64,000 nt of DNA from Protula sp. h YS-2021 (GCA_949752745.1 OX457024.1:45760490-45824489); one strand, 5' to 3'; positions 43,522 through 55,679 are shown, numbered from the stretch's first letter. The notes: generated by a model from the letters alone, not told the origin. Numbers and translations are program-made.

Positions 43522-43877
43522 GTTCGTATTCAACAATTTAGCTCAAACTCATACTCAAGCTGAGTCTGAAATTTGAGTTTCAAACTCACTTAAGCATTTG
43601 TTCAAAATATGAGCTTAAACTTTTCAGCGTCGAAACTTGGCTTGACATTTAATTGGCCCTTTCTGTGGGCAGAGGGAGAAATGCTTACGTGTGTAATTTA
43701 AAATGACTGGAATAAAGTACTTTAGACTCTAGCTATCTTATTTGACTTTGCGTAATTTTAAGCCACAGCCAAGTTTAGATTCATTTTGAGCTGAAGTTTT
43801 ACTTATTGAATGACTAAAGCTCATAGTTAGCTCAAAATTTGAGCTTGAATTTGAGCCACGTTATGAAATACGGGCAC
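43522..43877. mobile_element. MITE-like element with GAGCT-rich ends
   Basis: The left end has GTATTCAACAATTTAGCTC followed by AAACTCATACTCAAGCTGAG. The right end is the complement (GTATTTCATAACGTGGCTC, then AAATTCAAGCTCAAATTTT). About 355 bp, no protein. Confidence 0.6.
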
Positions 43878-43924
43878 TGGACTAGTGGCTAATTTTTTAA
43901 AATTAAATTTGGTAATCCATTTTT

Positions 43925-44335
43925 ACGGGTGATATTTACAAGGGTGTTCGAATTTTGATCCAAATGAGTATTTTTTTTTAATTGGCAATCCGCGTTTAGG
44001 GATGGATTTTAAAAGTCATGGTAGCTAATCCGTGGGCAAACTGGCATTAGCTTGTCTGATTTGATCGAGCGTACAGTATGCCGTTTTCACATTTATGAGG
44101 CAATTATTGATTACTAATTTTTGATATCAAAAATTTATTTTTTTATAGCAAAAATAATTTTTGCTCTCTGCATTTGCATTTTTAGACATGTCTCAATGAA
44201 GAATTATTTTTGGATATCTCTTAATATATTTTTTATCTAAAAAATAAATGATGATATCGATACATAGTTAAATATACAAAAAATCGATTTAGTGATATAA
44301 AAAGTTCAATCCTTGATGGTAAAATCAAGTATTTG
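43925..44335 (+). repeat. GATATC-rich dispersed repeat, copy 1
   Basis: Starts with CAAGGGTGTTCGAATTTTGAT, then TTTTCACATTTATGAGGCAA, then many TTTTTGATATCAAAAAT words. A copy in the other orientation is at 57100-57845. Confidence 0.6.
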
Positions 44336-44344
44336 ACTGCAAAA

Positions 44345-44740
44345 CCAACATCTTATCAACATCGTTGAATAAACGTTGAGTTAATAACGTTTTTTATACT
44401 TTGCCTTTTGTTGAAACTAAAACGCAACTTTCTTGGACATCTAATCAACGTCTTTGGTGCAACGTTGAATAGATGTTGAATCGGAAAAACCTGCTCATGA
44501 TCCTGTTGACCGGAAATTGTAACCATGACAGGTGACTTCATAAAAAGATCGCAACAAGGACGTAAAAATATGAGGATTTTAGAAGCGCGCAAGTTTTTTT
44601 TAAACCTGCTTTTGGAAAATATTCATGAAAATCAACTTCTGCATATTTTGCGGTACCGGATAGTTGTAGGGTCGAGTTCTGTGATGGAGCGTGACCATAC
44701 TAAAAGCCATACGACTTTGGGTGTTTCGTCTAATGTGCGC
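44345..44740. repeat. ACGTTG-family dispersed repeat, copy 3
   Basis: Carries CAACGTTGAATAGATGTTG, TTGACCGGAAATTGTAACC, AGAAGCGCGCAAG and AATATTCATGAAAATCAACT, matching copy 2 in order and spacing. Confidence 0.7.
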
Positions 44741-45309
44741 AAGAATTTTTTTAATTTCGACTGAGGGGGAACCGGGTGAAAAAATGAAAGAAATTATAGA
44801 AAAATATGGAAGAAATATCGCAAAAACAGCTCATACTCGGAACATAAACGAAATTGAAACTTGAAACTATTTGTTAAAACTTTTAATACATTTTTAAAAT
44901 AGCATATGGGTTGTTAAAAACCCGATTGCTCTTTGGTGCACGAGAAATTTGACATTTAGGCGAAATCTCTATATCATTTCTTTCACTTTTACCCGGTTAC
45001 TTTTATTCGAAAGGCAGACTTTTTGCGCATTTTTTTGGGAACGCCCAAAGTGTGATTTGGCTTTTGATTGTCGCTGTCAAGATGACGATTCAAGATTATT
45101 ATTGTCTATATCTATGTTTGAAGTTTACACAGCGTTGGAAGACAGACGTTGTTTTGAATTTCATTCGTAACGTTTTCGCAATGCTGATTAGACGTCCAGC
45201 GTTGGAGGATAAACATTGTTTCGACTTCCACAAAACAACAAAACCCATCCAACTTTGCTATGTTTTTCAGTGTTAAAAAGTCTGTTAAAGTGTCAGGTGA
45301 AATGACAGA

Positions 45310-45775
45310 TACCTTATGCAAGAAGTGATAACTTCTCACTTTACATCCGGTTTTACTTCTTGTGTGTGCAGTGTGCAAAATGAAGCGTTTTTTTTTTTGA
45401 AAAGTTTTAACTCGGCAAACACGAATCAGAAGTAAACATTACTTTTCAAATATTTTGCTTTTACAAATGATTATTTAGTACACTAGTGAAATTGACCATG
45501 TTCCCGAAATCCTTGTTCGCATGTTTAGTGTTTTATTTGCATTGTAATTAGAAAATTTAGCTGGAAACTGCGACATAAAATCCCTCATGAATTTGTATAC
45601 ATTTATGTCTTTTCTACTGATCAAAACACAGTTTTGATTTATATTCAAGGTTTAGGTAGCTGATTCAAATTATCTCGCGTTTGAAATAAGAACGTACTAT
45701 AATCTCATCCATACTTCTTTTAAAAAACATGGTGAACATTTACTCGTTGTTATTGAAAATAATTTTTAGTTCTTG
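45310..45775 (-). mobile_element. AAGAAGTAAAA-ended dispersed element, copy 2
   Basis: Reverse-oriented relative of 30522-30978. Shared blocks include ACTTCTTGTGTGTGC, GAAGTAAACATTACTT and TCTCGCGTTTGAAA. No protein. Confidence 0.7.
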
Positions 45776-45860
45776 CAAAACACATTTTGTTTGTCTAATA
45801 CCAAGGGTTTCCACATTTGTCGGTGTAACAAGAGGAATCGTTTGGCTTAGCTGGATACCC

Positions 45861-46025
45861 CGGCAATACGCCTGGTGACAATACGCCTGGCGACAATACG
45901 CCTGGCGACAATACGCCTGGCGACAATACGTCTGGCGACAACACGTCTGGCGACAACACGCCTGGCGACAACACGCCTGGCGACAATACGCCTGGCGACA
46001 ACACGCCTGGCGACAATACGCCTGG
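45861..46025. repeat. 15-bp minisatellite, exactly 11 units
   Basis: Unit CGACAATACGCCTGG in 165 bp, with only T/C variation at two positions in some units. Because 15 is a multiple of 3, all six frames stay open, producing repeat 'proteins' on both strands that I reject as genes. It forms the left arm of the element that ends near 46240. Confidence 0.95.
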
Positions 46026-46242
46026 TGAAAATTGGTCGAACTTTTTGCGTGCTGCGACAATACACCTCGTGACGATTGGCCTGAACTGTTAAGTATTCGC
46101 CTGATTTTTTTTACCTCGAATTTCGACTATTTTTTTATACTCGCATTTTTACACTTTCAAAGAAGAAAATCTCCGGAGTTCTTTTGTCACTTGAAATCAA
46201 AGCAAGCCTGTAAAAAGCCTGTCGCTCGGCGTATTGTCGTGG
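45861..46242. mobile_element. Small element with one arm expanded to a minisatellite
   Basis: The right end, GGCGTATTGTCG near 46228-46239, is the complement of the array unit. The interior has CGACAATACACCTCGTGACG and AT-rich sequence with no gene. The end sequence is related to that of the element at 51483-51883 (ATGGGAATCGACGACAAT), which has single-copy ends. Confidence 0.6.
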
Positions 46243-46544
46243 GTTCGCTTATCTACTACTTCGGAGTTCAGTAAATACCCCTAAGTTTAGGGCAGAATTT
46301 TATTGCCGGGCACAAATGCAAATCCCCTTGACTTCTTTTAATGGCAAGGGCTTTTTTAACTGTCATAGTTACTGAGTCAGTAATTCTTGGGCATGCACAA
46401 AAAATGGGGTTTTGAGAATTTAGATCAGTTATTGTACTTCTCCATTTAAATCAATTGACGTTATATTAGTTGTCATCAGACCAATTGTTGCTAGATCAAT
46501 TGTGGTGGACTTTCTTTCGATAGATTAAACACAACTTCGATGCA

Positions 46545-46682
46545 CATTTTGGGCTTACGTAACCTGATTATTTCACGTTTGGAATAAAAAAAGTAATATG
46601 ATCTTATTTATACTTCTTTTTGATAGCATGACAAATAGTTACTCTTTTTTAATGAAAATAAATTTTACTTCTTGGCAAAACA
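46545..46682 (-). repeat. Fragment of the AAGAAGTAAAA-ended family
   Basis: Matches one end of the elements at 30522 and 45310: TTTCACGTTTGGAATAA, GATCTTATTTATACTTC and AAATTTTACTTCTTGGC. Confidence 0.6.
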
Positions 46683-46689
46683 CTGTTCG

Positions 46690-47450
46690 CCAAAAGATTT
46701 TACTTTTGGTTTCGAACGTTTTTTTTTTCAATGCTTCTTCTCATTTCAGAAGTTAACTCCTTGCAAAAGCTCTCTAATAACTAGCCTTACTCCGTTTCCT
46801 GGGTGTCGATATACTAATTGCCATCGGTCAGTTGACTTCCAGCGAAATGAAAAACCGAATTCCGTTCCGTGTAAACAAAACAGTGTCAATGTCAGATGCA
46901 AGGAGAAGTTTTTGGAGGCGGTGTTGGAGATGTTGCATTGTCCAGACGATTACATTTATATGAGAGTAACATGTCTACAAATCAGAGGAATATAACAAGG
47001 GTCAGTCGTTGATGACAATAAACTGAAGTGGTGATCAAATGCTCGTTTTTTTCATTTCGCTGGTGGTAAGATGACATGTGGTCATTTAACCGGTGGTCAA
47101 TAGTCCTGCAGTCCATTGCTCTCTGCTTATCGCATCTCGATGGAGACGTTTGCGCACCAGACGAACGCACCATGGTATTTTACACCATACACAATGAACC
47201 GGTACCTTTCGCAGTTCCATTTTGATTGAAGCGTGGAAAGGCTTTGATAGTTTTTCATAGTTATTATCAGATAATAGAGGCCACAGAGATAACAGAACAC
47301 CAGTCATGTGTGTACATTTCTATGTAGCTTTGAATGACAATACCTTGATATTGTATGTCTATTTCTTATTCAATGCTTACCTTTTGCCAACAAAAAGTGA
47401 ATCTTTTGGAATTGCATTCCACGTTCAACAAAATGGAAAATTACCACACA
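46690..47450. other. No gene recognised
   Basis: A 107-residue plus-strand frame (46672-46995) has four cysteines but no family I recognise and no splice context; I do not call it. Nothing else is supportable. Confidence 0.45.
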
Positions 47451-47459
47451 CATGCATTT

Positions 47460-48010
47460 CTCAATGCAACCCAGTAAACAGGGCAACGTTAGAACAACAC
47501 TGGAAGGACTTCGTAATCGACGTCGGTCAACGTCGGGTTGTGACTGTTCAAGAAATTCAAAACGTCTGCCTTTTGAACAGACGTCGATTATGCAGCATCT
47601 AATCGACGCTGAGCAAAGCTTTTAGTCTCCAACGTTATATAGTCGTCAAAGTCGGAAAGTGACGTTATATAGGCGTTGTGAAAGCGACGATATAAACTTG
47701 CACGGTCTCATATTTTTTGGTCTATATTCAAAGCGACATGCCATGGCTACCATTTCCGGTGAGCGATAACGGGCTGCTTTTAGTTGTGAGTCCGAATTCT
47801 ATTCAATACTTCACCAAAGACCTTGATTAGACGTCGGAGAAAATTTTGCTTACCAAAATTCTATTCAACGTTGTGTCAAAGACGTTGGTGAGACGTTGAT
47901 CTATGGTCGCATCCAATAACAACCAAAGTCAGTGTTGTGGTTTGGTCGGATTGACGTCGTAACCTCAAATCGTTATATCGTGTCGCATCGACGTTATATC
48001 GATGTTGAAA
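47460..48010. repeat. ACGTTG-family dispersed repeat, copy 4 (inverted core)
   Basis: Many AACGTCG / GACGTTAT motifs, with the family core reversed near 47735-47775 (GGCTACCATTTCCGGTGAGC then GATAAC). Both outer parts carry TTATATCG/ACGTTATATCG repeats. Confidence 0.7.
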
Positions 48011-49295
48011 TGTTTACGAGGAAGTGTCTTTTGAATTTTTTGCATGGTTATCAATTTTTGGATGAGTAACCTCACACTCCTTTGGTAACGATCACAGATA
48101 TGTGGCTTTTAATTCAGTCACAGCTTTGTCTGCGAACAGATCCCGGTAGGAAGGGAAAGTGGATGGGGTTACTGTTCATATTATAAATTTCACCCCACCC
48201 CACCCTCACCAATGAAGATTAATAACTTTAATTAAAAACCATTTTAATAAAATTATACATTTGCGAGAATATGCACAGCTTTGAATACAGATACAGAGCG
48301 AGCTTAGACAGCGCCGCATTGAGTGGGTGTGTGCATAATGTTTGAGTCCTTGGGTCCGGGATGCCGAATAAAAATTGACTCTTTTTGAAGAAATTGGCAA
48401 TCCGCGTGGACCGTAATCGGGCTGCCAAATTTAACCCTATTCCTTGTTTTTTTTTTACTGGAAACGCACGGTAAGATATGTGATGTCGAGTACCCACCCC
48501 ACTCAGGACAACATATAAATAATTTTGTTGGGAAGTTCACCTGAAAAAATCTTGTTTCGCCGCCCATTGAGTTAGACTAGCCGCTATCCCGCCCCATCCC
48601 AGCCGGCACTCCTTCCGTTTATACACAATGAGGCAAGTGTGAGAATGTGGGTCGGTTTTCAAGATGTTTGAATTTCTCAACAAATAGATCCAATGCCGCA
48701 ATGCATTGCAGCAGGATTGATGGAAACGCTTCGCTCTTTTCAGTTATCGGGGGAAGGGGTGATGTCATTTGACTTGAGCGAAAGGGCTTTTATTTTAAGG
48801 TTCGTAATGAAGGTTTCAAGAGTCATTTTGTCAAAATGTTGACCGTCTTTTATGAAAAAAAGAAACAACATAAAATAAATAAAGAAAATAACAATCTAGA
48901 AATAATGTAAAAAGCATGCCCCCCCACCCCCACCTCCCAAAAAAAGCAGTCTTTCTTAAAGAATCAACTGAAACTTTTCCCGGCTTGTAAAAAACCCTTT
49001 GATACCCTCTTTATAGTGAGACACTCTGAGGACAGTTCCGATTGACAAGAAGCAAACCTGTGTCAATTCGGCTTCCATTTAGTTGTCTATGTTTTATATG
49101 AACAATCCAATTGTGCGTTTTGATTTACGCGCTTCATTCATCTGGTGTAAAAACTTCACCATGAGACATGAACAAAAATGGAAACATTTGTAAACACTGT
49201 ACAAATCTCTGAAGATATATTTGAGTCGTCTCACACTTATCAGTAGAATAAGTAGAAGGCCGTCCCGAAAGTACCGCATAAACGACGTCGTTAAT
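48011..49295. other. No gene recognised
   Basis: Mixed AT-rich sequence. Open frames of 60-90 residues are not supported. Confidence 0.5.
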
Positions 49296-49299
49296 CTCT

Positions 49300-51005
49300 A
49301 AATTGCATCGGCAGCGTTGGCAGCGGATTTGAAACATCGTTTATACGTCGGATATACGGCGGAATATATACGCATTTTTAGAAACATCGTATATTCATCG
49401 AAAATGCGTCGGAAAAAAAGATGCCGATATTGTTAACGTGTATTATACGTATTTTTTAAAAGTCTATAAAACGCATATTTTCCTATGTATAAACGACGTT
49501 GGAAATGCATTGGAAAAAAGATGCCAATATTGCAATCGTATATTATACGTATTATTTTATACGTCTATAAAACGCATATTTTCCTATGTATAAACGACGT
49601 CGGAAATACATCGGAAAAAAGATGCCGATAAGGCCAACGTGTATTATACGTATTTTTTATACGTCTATAAAACGCATATTTTCCGATGCTTATTCGACGT
49701 CGGAAATTTATCGATTGGCGTTTTGTAGGGGACATTATGAAGAATCAATAGTGGAGCATTATGAATATACTTCAAAATTATCATTTGCCTCAATAAACTA
49801 TCCCTCAGCAAACATAAAGGAGGAAAAGACAATACAAATAACTAAATTTAAAAGCGCCAGCGGTAACAAAAAAGACGAAAATGTAAGAAGTAAACTTTTT
49901 GGGGCGAAATAGAAACTTTAGACTACTTAATTACACTGCCGAGGCAGCCCAGCCGCCGTGGAGTAGAGGTATGTTCCGCGCCTAGGATGCAAGAGGTCCC
50001 CGGTTCAAACCCGAGTAAGTAATAGTGTTCAGTTGCGATATATAAATACCTCACATCGCTAGCGAAATGTTTAACACTTGACAAAAATTAAAACGCAAAA
50101 ATACTTCCTTCAATGGGTTATTTCTTGAATAATATATTGCAAACAAAACAGCTTGAATACGTCTTATAAGCCGAGTAGTGTTTGGTTTCTGTTGATTTAA
50201 GGTTTTATTGACTGATCTAGAATACGCCGTGTTATCTATTTACGCAGTGAGAGCTCGCACAAAGCTCACTGAGCAACTGTGTGTGATGTGGGTTAAATGC
50301 TACGAATTTTTACTTGCAAAAAATACACTCTTTTCACATGGCGTTTTGACAAAGAAAACGAAACCAAAGACGAAAATAAAAAGTGACATGCACATGTTCA
50401 GATCAAGCTCTTCATAAGTCCCAAGTTTCATGGTCGTAGGGCCCATAGTGTCAGAGAAGAAGAAGACACAAAAAATCGGAAAAAGTGTCAAGAAGGAAAA
50501 AAAGGACGAATTTTGCTCGCACAAATTCATATAACCCTTGCAAGCCAAAGGCTTGTCAAGTATTAATGATATGTTGTGTATTAATATGCTATCGTGTATG
50601 TATGAATATGTGAATTATGAATGGTTGGTAAGGGTTTGATGGGTCAGTTAAGGTTAGAAACAATTTTTTTTTTCAAATGCGCACACGCATTTTTTATACG
50701 TCTAAAAAACGCATATTTTCCGATTGTCATTTGGTCGGAAATGCGTTGGAAAACCTCGGAAATATGCATTTTATACGTATAAAAATCATCGGAAGTTCGT
50801 CGGAAATGCATCGGAATATAAACGTATAACCGACGTATGGCCGACGGTTGGTAATACGTCGGATATGCGTCGAATATATGCATAAAAATTTTCGTCGGAA
50901 AATATGCGCATAAACGACTAATAAGCGATGAGCGAAACTGAAAAAATATGCGTATATCCAACGTATGTTGCCGATATTGCCGATGCATTTTATATGCATC
51001 TCCGG
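49300..51005. mobile_element. 1.7-kb element with repeated inverted arms
   Basis: Left end GCATCGGCAGCGTTGGCAG, right end the complement of GCATCGGCAATATCGGCAAC. The left arm has about three ~115-bp tandem units (49380-49735: ACGTCGGAAATGCATCGG, AAGATGCCGATATTG, TATACGTCTATAAAACGC). The right arm (50690-51000) holds related but scrambled units. The interior has a tRNA-like sequence at 49951 and no recognisable gene. Confidence 0.65.
49951..50021 (+). ncRNA. tRNA-like sequence (probable SINE head)
   Basis: GCCGCCGTGGAGTAGAGGTA has A-box character and CCGGTTCAAACCCGAG is a good B box with a paired T stem. The anticodon arm does not fold as a normal five-pair stem. This suggests a tRNA-derived SINE or a decayed tRNA. 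Confidence 0.5.
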
Positions 51006-51482
51006 CGTAGAAGAATTCGTAGAGTTTTGCTCCTATTGATCAGAGCCTTGAATAACATGACAAATGCCTAGAATTATAGGTGTATCCATTGAATTTGTCT
51101 TATTAAAGAAATTTCAATCGAAGTAAGGATTCTGGAGGTCTTGAGCGGTAAACAGTCGTAATGGGAGTTCAGCAATGACTCGAAAGTTTGATACCCTCTG
51201 ACAACATATGTAAATAAATTCTTTCTTTCGCCCCCCCCCCCCCCTGACTTCTTCCCATCCCGGCTCTTCCTCTATCTGCCCCTGCTCTCCCCCCTCCCTC
51301 TCACTCTCTCTTTCCCTTCTCTTTAATTGCTTTCAGCTCCGTGACAGGTGTATGTACAAATCAAACATTTTGACCAGACTTCCTTGACTAGATTTATGCA
51401 CTGCGCGTAAACTTAACCAAACCAGAGAAAATGTATGCACGGTATGTGAACTTAGTTAAACTAGACAGATCTGAGCGATGTG

Positions 51483-51883
51483 ATGGGAATCGACGACAAT
51501 AGGCCTAGTGACAAGTCAACTCGTCACAATTCGCCCACGTGGCAGAATGTAATATTTGGGTATTTTTTTTGTAAAAGAAGCAATGTTTCGGAATTTTTCA
51601 TGAAGTACAGGGTTCAAATGGAAAGATATTCAGTTACTGCCTTGTCTAAATGCCACATGAAGTGAGTTAACCTCTTCCAATTGCAGGCTTGAAATAAAAA
51701 GGATCGTTCATGAAATGCCCTGTGCAGCAGCGAGATATATCAGATGATGTTCCTATGTCAGCTGATGTGTAGAAAACAATGGGTCATATTCAGCAAAGCA
51801 TTTTTCGACAAAACAAAAATTTCCCCTCAAGGCGATTTATCACTGGTCTAATTGTTACCAGGCGTATTATCGTCGATTCCCAT
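51483..51883. mobile_element. 401-bp MITE with 30-bp inverted ends
   Basis: Left end ATGGGAATCGACGACAATAG followed by GCCTAGTGACAA. The right end, read in complement, is ATGGGAATCGACGATAATAC followed by GCCTGGTAACAA. No protein inside. It sits within the palindromic element. Confidence 0.75.
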
Positions 51884-52579
51884 TACAGCATATCAGTCCC
51901 ATCTGCATGCCGATTCGGTTCAGGGAGATTTAAATGTAAGGCGTTATGATTTATGCAGCATTGAATGTACAGTAGAATTCCATGTTTCTGCCACACATAA
52001 TAAGATTTACATTCAGTGCACATAATATGAGTTTTTTCCCCAGGTTCAACTCAGTTAAAAGACAGTGCATAAATCTGGTCAACCTCGCGCTGGAGCTTTA
52101 CGGCGTTGAGGCACGTTCTCCGGGTGGCAGTCATGGAGGAAGCCCTCCTTTTGGGAGGGTTGCACCGAATAATACGGAACAAGGTGCCGTGGAGCAACAT
52201 AGCCTAGGGGAAGGAAAACTCTGACTTCAAACCGGAGGAGATGGAGCTCGCTTAGCCTTGGCAGGCAGTGCATCTAGGAGATAGAAAACTCTGATTTAAA
52301 ACCCGGGTAGATGGAACTCGTGATCCTTGGTTGGCAATCCCTCTAGGAGAAGGATAACTCCGAAATTAAATTATCACCTCTCCCCGAGGCTCAGGGGTTT
52401 GCGCCGCGGTAACACCCCTGCCAGTAAAAAAGTCATTGTTACAGAAGAATCGACGACAACAACCCAAGACATTCACCTGGGAAATGAAGGGACTCCATCT
52501 CGGAGAATCATGACGCTGTGCATTGAAAGCCGTAAGGAAGGTGTAGGGCCGACCTCCCTCCTGACAACTAGGTAAACCA

Positions 52580-53520
52580 CAAGAGTAGCAACATGGAACA
52601 TCAGGACAATGTACGAGACGGGGAGAACCATCCAGGTAGCAAAAGAGATGAAAAACTACAAGATAGGAGTGCTGGGACTGAGTGAGACAAGATGGCTACA
52701 GACAGGACAACTGAGACTATCATCAGGCGAGCAGCTACTGTACTCAGCACACATAGAGGACGGAGCTCCCCACACTGAGGGAGTGGCCCTGATGCTGGCA
52801 CCGGAGGCACAGCGGGCACTCATCTGCTGGGAACCTGTCAATTCCCGCATCATCACAGCCAAGTTCACCACCAAAAAGAAGGACAGCAAGCTGAACATCA
52901 TCCAGTGCTACGCTCTCTTCAGACCACCAACTTCTGGTTACAGCAGTGAGACCTCGGCTGAAGAGGTATAACAACGCCAGCAACAACGCAAGGACAAAGT
53001 TTAACGTGGGTCTGCTCAGGAGCAAGGAGACACAAGAAGCCTTCAAGATCAGCCTCTCCAACCGGTTCCAACTATTACAAGAGCTGGTAGAAGACAGTAA
53101 GACAGACATCAAAACACAGTGGAAACATAGCAGGAAATTCTGGCTTGGCACATGTGATGAGGTTCTGAGGAAGAAGAAATCCCAACAAAAGGAGTGGATC
53201 TCTCCCGATACCATCAAGAGAATAGAAAAGAGGAGAGAGAAGAAAACTATACTAAACACGAGCCGAACAGGAGCAGCTAAAGTAAAAGCACAAGAAGAGT
53301 ATACAGCAGCTGAGAGGATAGTAAAGAAGAGCATCAAGAAGGATAAGAAAGGCTATATTGAGGAGCTGGCCAGTCAAGCCGAAGATGCAGCAGGGCAAGG
53401 GAATCTGAAAGACCTGTACCTAACAACCAAGAAACTGGCGGGCAAGTTCCAGCAGACCGACAAGCCCGTTGAAGACAAGAATTGCAACCCACTGACAACA
53501 ACCGAGGAACAGCTGAAAAG
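52580..53520 (+). pseudogene. LINE endonuclease (internally deleted) and connector
   Basis: ATWNIRTMYETGRT and GVLGLSETRW are the start of an APE-type endonuclease that nicks target DNA. After KLNIIQCYA (about 52917) the frame jumps straight to SDHQLL (about 52920), the last endonuclease motif. The middle hundred or so residues, with the catalytic Asp/His region, are lost, with a +1 shift. A Lys-rich connector follows to a stop at 53523. Confidence 0.8.
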
Positions 53521-53629
53521 ATAGGCAGAACACTTCAGGGAGCTGTTAAATCGTCCCGCCCCTGAAGCACCACCGGACATACCACCAGCAGAGACAGAGC
53601 TACCCACCAGTTGTGATAAACCATCTAAA

Positions 53630-54464
53630 GCAGAGATCAGAAAGGCCATTTAAAAATGGGAAAGCTGCAGGGCTGGACGACATACCAGCAGAAGCCATCA
53701 AAGCAGACACGCCGCCACCATCCTACATAGCCTCTTCAGCAAGATCTGGGAAAAGGAAGAGGTGCCAGCTCAGTGGAAGAGGGACTTATCATCAAGCTGC
53801 CAAAGAAAGGAGACCTCAGGGACTGCAGCAACTACCGAGGCATCATGCTCCTGTCAGTGCCAGGCAAGGTTCTCAACAGAATCCTATTGGAGAGGATGAA
53901 GGAGGCAGTTGATCCCAAGCTCCGAGACCAGCAGGCGGGCTTCCGCAAGAACAGATCCTGTGCCGATCAGATCGCCAGCCTGCGCATCATCGTGGAACAG
54001 TCGCTAGAGTGGAACTCCCCCCTCTACGTCAACTTCATAGACTATGAGAAGTCGTTCGACAGTGTAAGCAGAGAGACGCTGTGGAAGATGCTGAGACACT
54101 ACGGAGTTCCCCAGATCATCTCCTTCATCCACTGCACCTACCAGGGAATGAGCTGCAGGATCGCCCACGCCGGCCAGATGTCAGACAGCTTCGAGATGGA
54201 GACTGGAGTGCGTCAAGGCTGCCTAATGTCGCCATTCCTTTTCCTCCTGGTCATCGATTGGATCATGAGGACCACTACAAGAGGCAGGAACAACGGTATA
54301 CAGTGGAGACTCTGGACGCAGCTGGAGCTGGATGACCTCATCTCCGCGGATGACCTGGCACTCCTGTCACACAATTACTCCCAGATGCAGGACAAGACTA
54401 CCCGCCTGGAAACAACATCAGCAGGGATAGGGCTCAGGATCAACAGGAAAAGACAGAGCTGATG
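53630..54464 (+). pseudogene. LINE reverse transcriptase (frameshifted)
   Basis: GKAAGLDDIPAEAIKAD begins the domain, then a shift near 53720. Then KLPKKGDLRDCSNYRGIMLL, FRKNRSCADQI, VNFIDYEKSFDSVSRETLW, METGVRQGCLMSPFLFLLVI and SADDLALLSHNY follow. The two catalytic aspartates of the FADD box remain but its Phe is Ser. It ends early with a stop at 54462. Confidence 0.85.
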
Positions 54465-55131
54465 AAGATCAACACCACTGCCAACTCACCAGTCACAGTC
54501 GGTGGAGAGCACATCAGAGAGGTGGAGTTCTTTGTCTACCTGGGAAGTGTGGTCGGCAAGGAAGGGGACACAGACCGAGACGTCACAGCAAGAACTGGCA
54601 AGGCAAGAGGGGCTTTCGTCATGCTGAAGAGCGTTTGGGCGTCCAAAGAGATCAGCATGAAGACTAAAATTCGCATTTTCAATTCCAACCAACGTCAGAT
54701 CTGTTCTTTTTTACGAATGTGAAACATGGCGGACGACAAAGACAATACGGCGGAAGATCCAGACATTCTTCAACACCTGCCTGAGGCGCATCTACAACAT
54801 CAGATGGCCTGACAAGATACGGAACGAAGACTTGTGGGAACGAGCGGGACAGGAGTCAGTGGCTGAGCAGATTATGCGGAGGAAGTGGGGCTGGATTGGA
54901 CACACCCTCAGGAAACCAGAATCCAGCATCACACGACAAGCCCTGACCTGGAACCCACAGGGCAAGAGGAAGAGAGGCCGCCCTCGAAACAGCTGGAGGA
55001 GAGCCACTGAGGTAGAGCTGAAAGAGCTGGGGACCAAATGGACTGGAGCAACGAGATCAGCCCAGAACCGAGTGCGCTGGCGAAGTGTTCCCGATGGCCT
55101 ATGCTCATCCAAGGGCTATGGGCCTAATTAA
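54462..55131 (+). pseudogene. LINE C-terminal domain
   Basis: VEFFVYLGSVVGKEGDTDRD (thumb region) runs to a frameshift near 54695, then ETWRTTKTIRRKIQ, then RRKWGWIGHTLRKPESS and GKRKRGRPRNSWRRATE up to the natural stop at 55129. These basic blocks are typical of LINE C-termini that bind the RNA or target. Confidence 0.8.
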
Positions 55132-55252
55132 GTAAGTAAATCTGGTCAAGAAAGTCTAGTCAGGAAGTTTAGTTTGTCTTATATGTGTTGTCACATTTGT
55201 ACACTTGTCTGGGAGCCGAGAAATAGTTGTGAGAAGAAAAAGAGAGGGAGAA

Positions 55253-55315
<63 letters not shown>

Positions 55316-55679
55316 AGGGAGGGAGGAAAGGAGGGAGGTAGGGACAGCACGGAGAGAGCCGGAAGGGGAAGGGGTTAGTGGTTAGGAGAGGAACAGAAAG
55401 TATTCATTTACGTCTTTTTGTGAGAGGGTGCCCAGCGTTCGAGGCATCGCTGAAGTTCAGTTACGCCTGCCTACAGTGCAATACGTCCAAAATCCCTATT
55501 TCGACTGAAGCGTCTTTAACAAGATATATAACTAATATATACACTCATAATTTCAGGTATTTATCATACGTTTTAAGCTCTGAACAATAGAAGTAAGTAA
55601 AAGGTAAATTAAAATTTTAAAAAAAGAAAGAAAAAGTGCTCAACTTCCAGCCTCCTACATCTTTATTTTTCTGCTTATG

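Larger units (their letters stand above)
52083..55137 (+). mobile_element. Degraded non-LTR retrotransposon (LINE)
   Basis: Flanked by a 12-bp target-site duplication AAATCTGGTCAA (52071-52082 and 55138-55149) and ending in a TAAGTAAGTAA tail, not poly-A. The coding parts (endonuclease piece, connector, reverse transcriptase, C-terminal domain) are in order but in several frames. The clade looks RTE-like or close to it; this is a tentative reading from the endonuclease and C-terminal style. About 490 bp of untranslated sequence with three ACTCTGA..AAACC-type repeats precedes the coding part. Confidence 0.9.
51268..55345. mobile_element. Palindromic element split by a LINE
   Basis: The left arm is CT-rich (51268-51325), then CAGGTGTATGTACAAATCAA, then AGATTTATGCACTG (to about 51400). 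The right arm mirrors it: CAGTGCATAAATCTGG (52063-52079), interrupted by the LINE, then resuming at 55138, TTTGTACACTTGTCTG, then GA-rich sequence (55228-55345). Without its guests it would be about 0.6 kb. Confidence 0.6.

Noticed and set aside
45861..46025. CRISPR array
   Set aside because: Units are contiguous with no spacers, and the context is an animal-type genome.
45740..46072. Repeat proteins on both strands over the 15-bp array
   Set aside because: Eleven units of 15 bp keep all frames open; the products are pure pentapeptide repeats with no start, signal or conservation argument.
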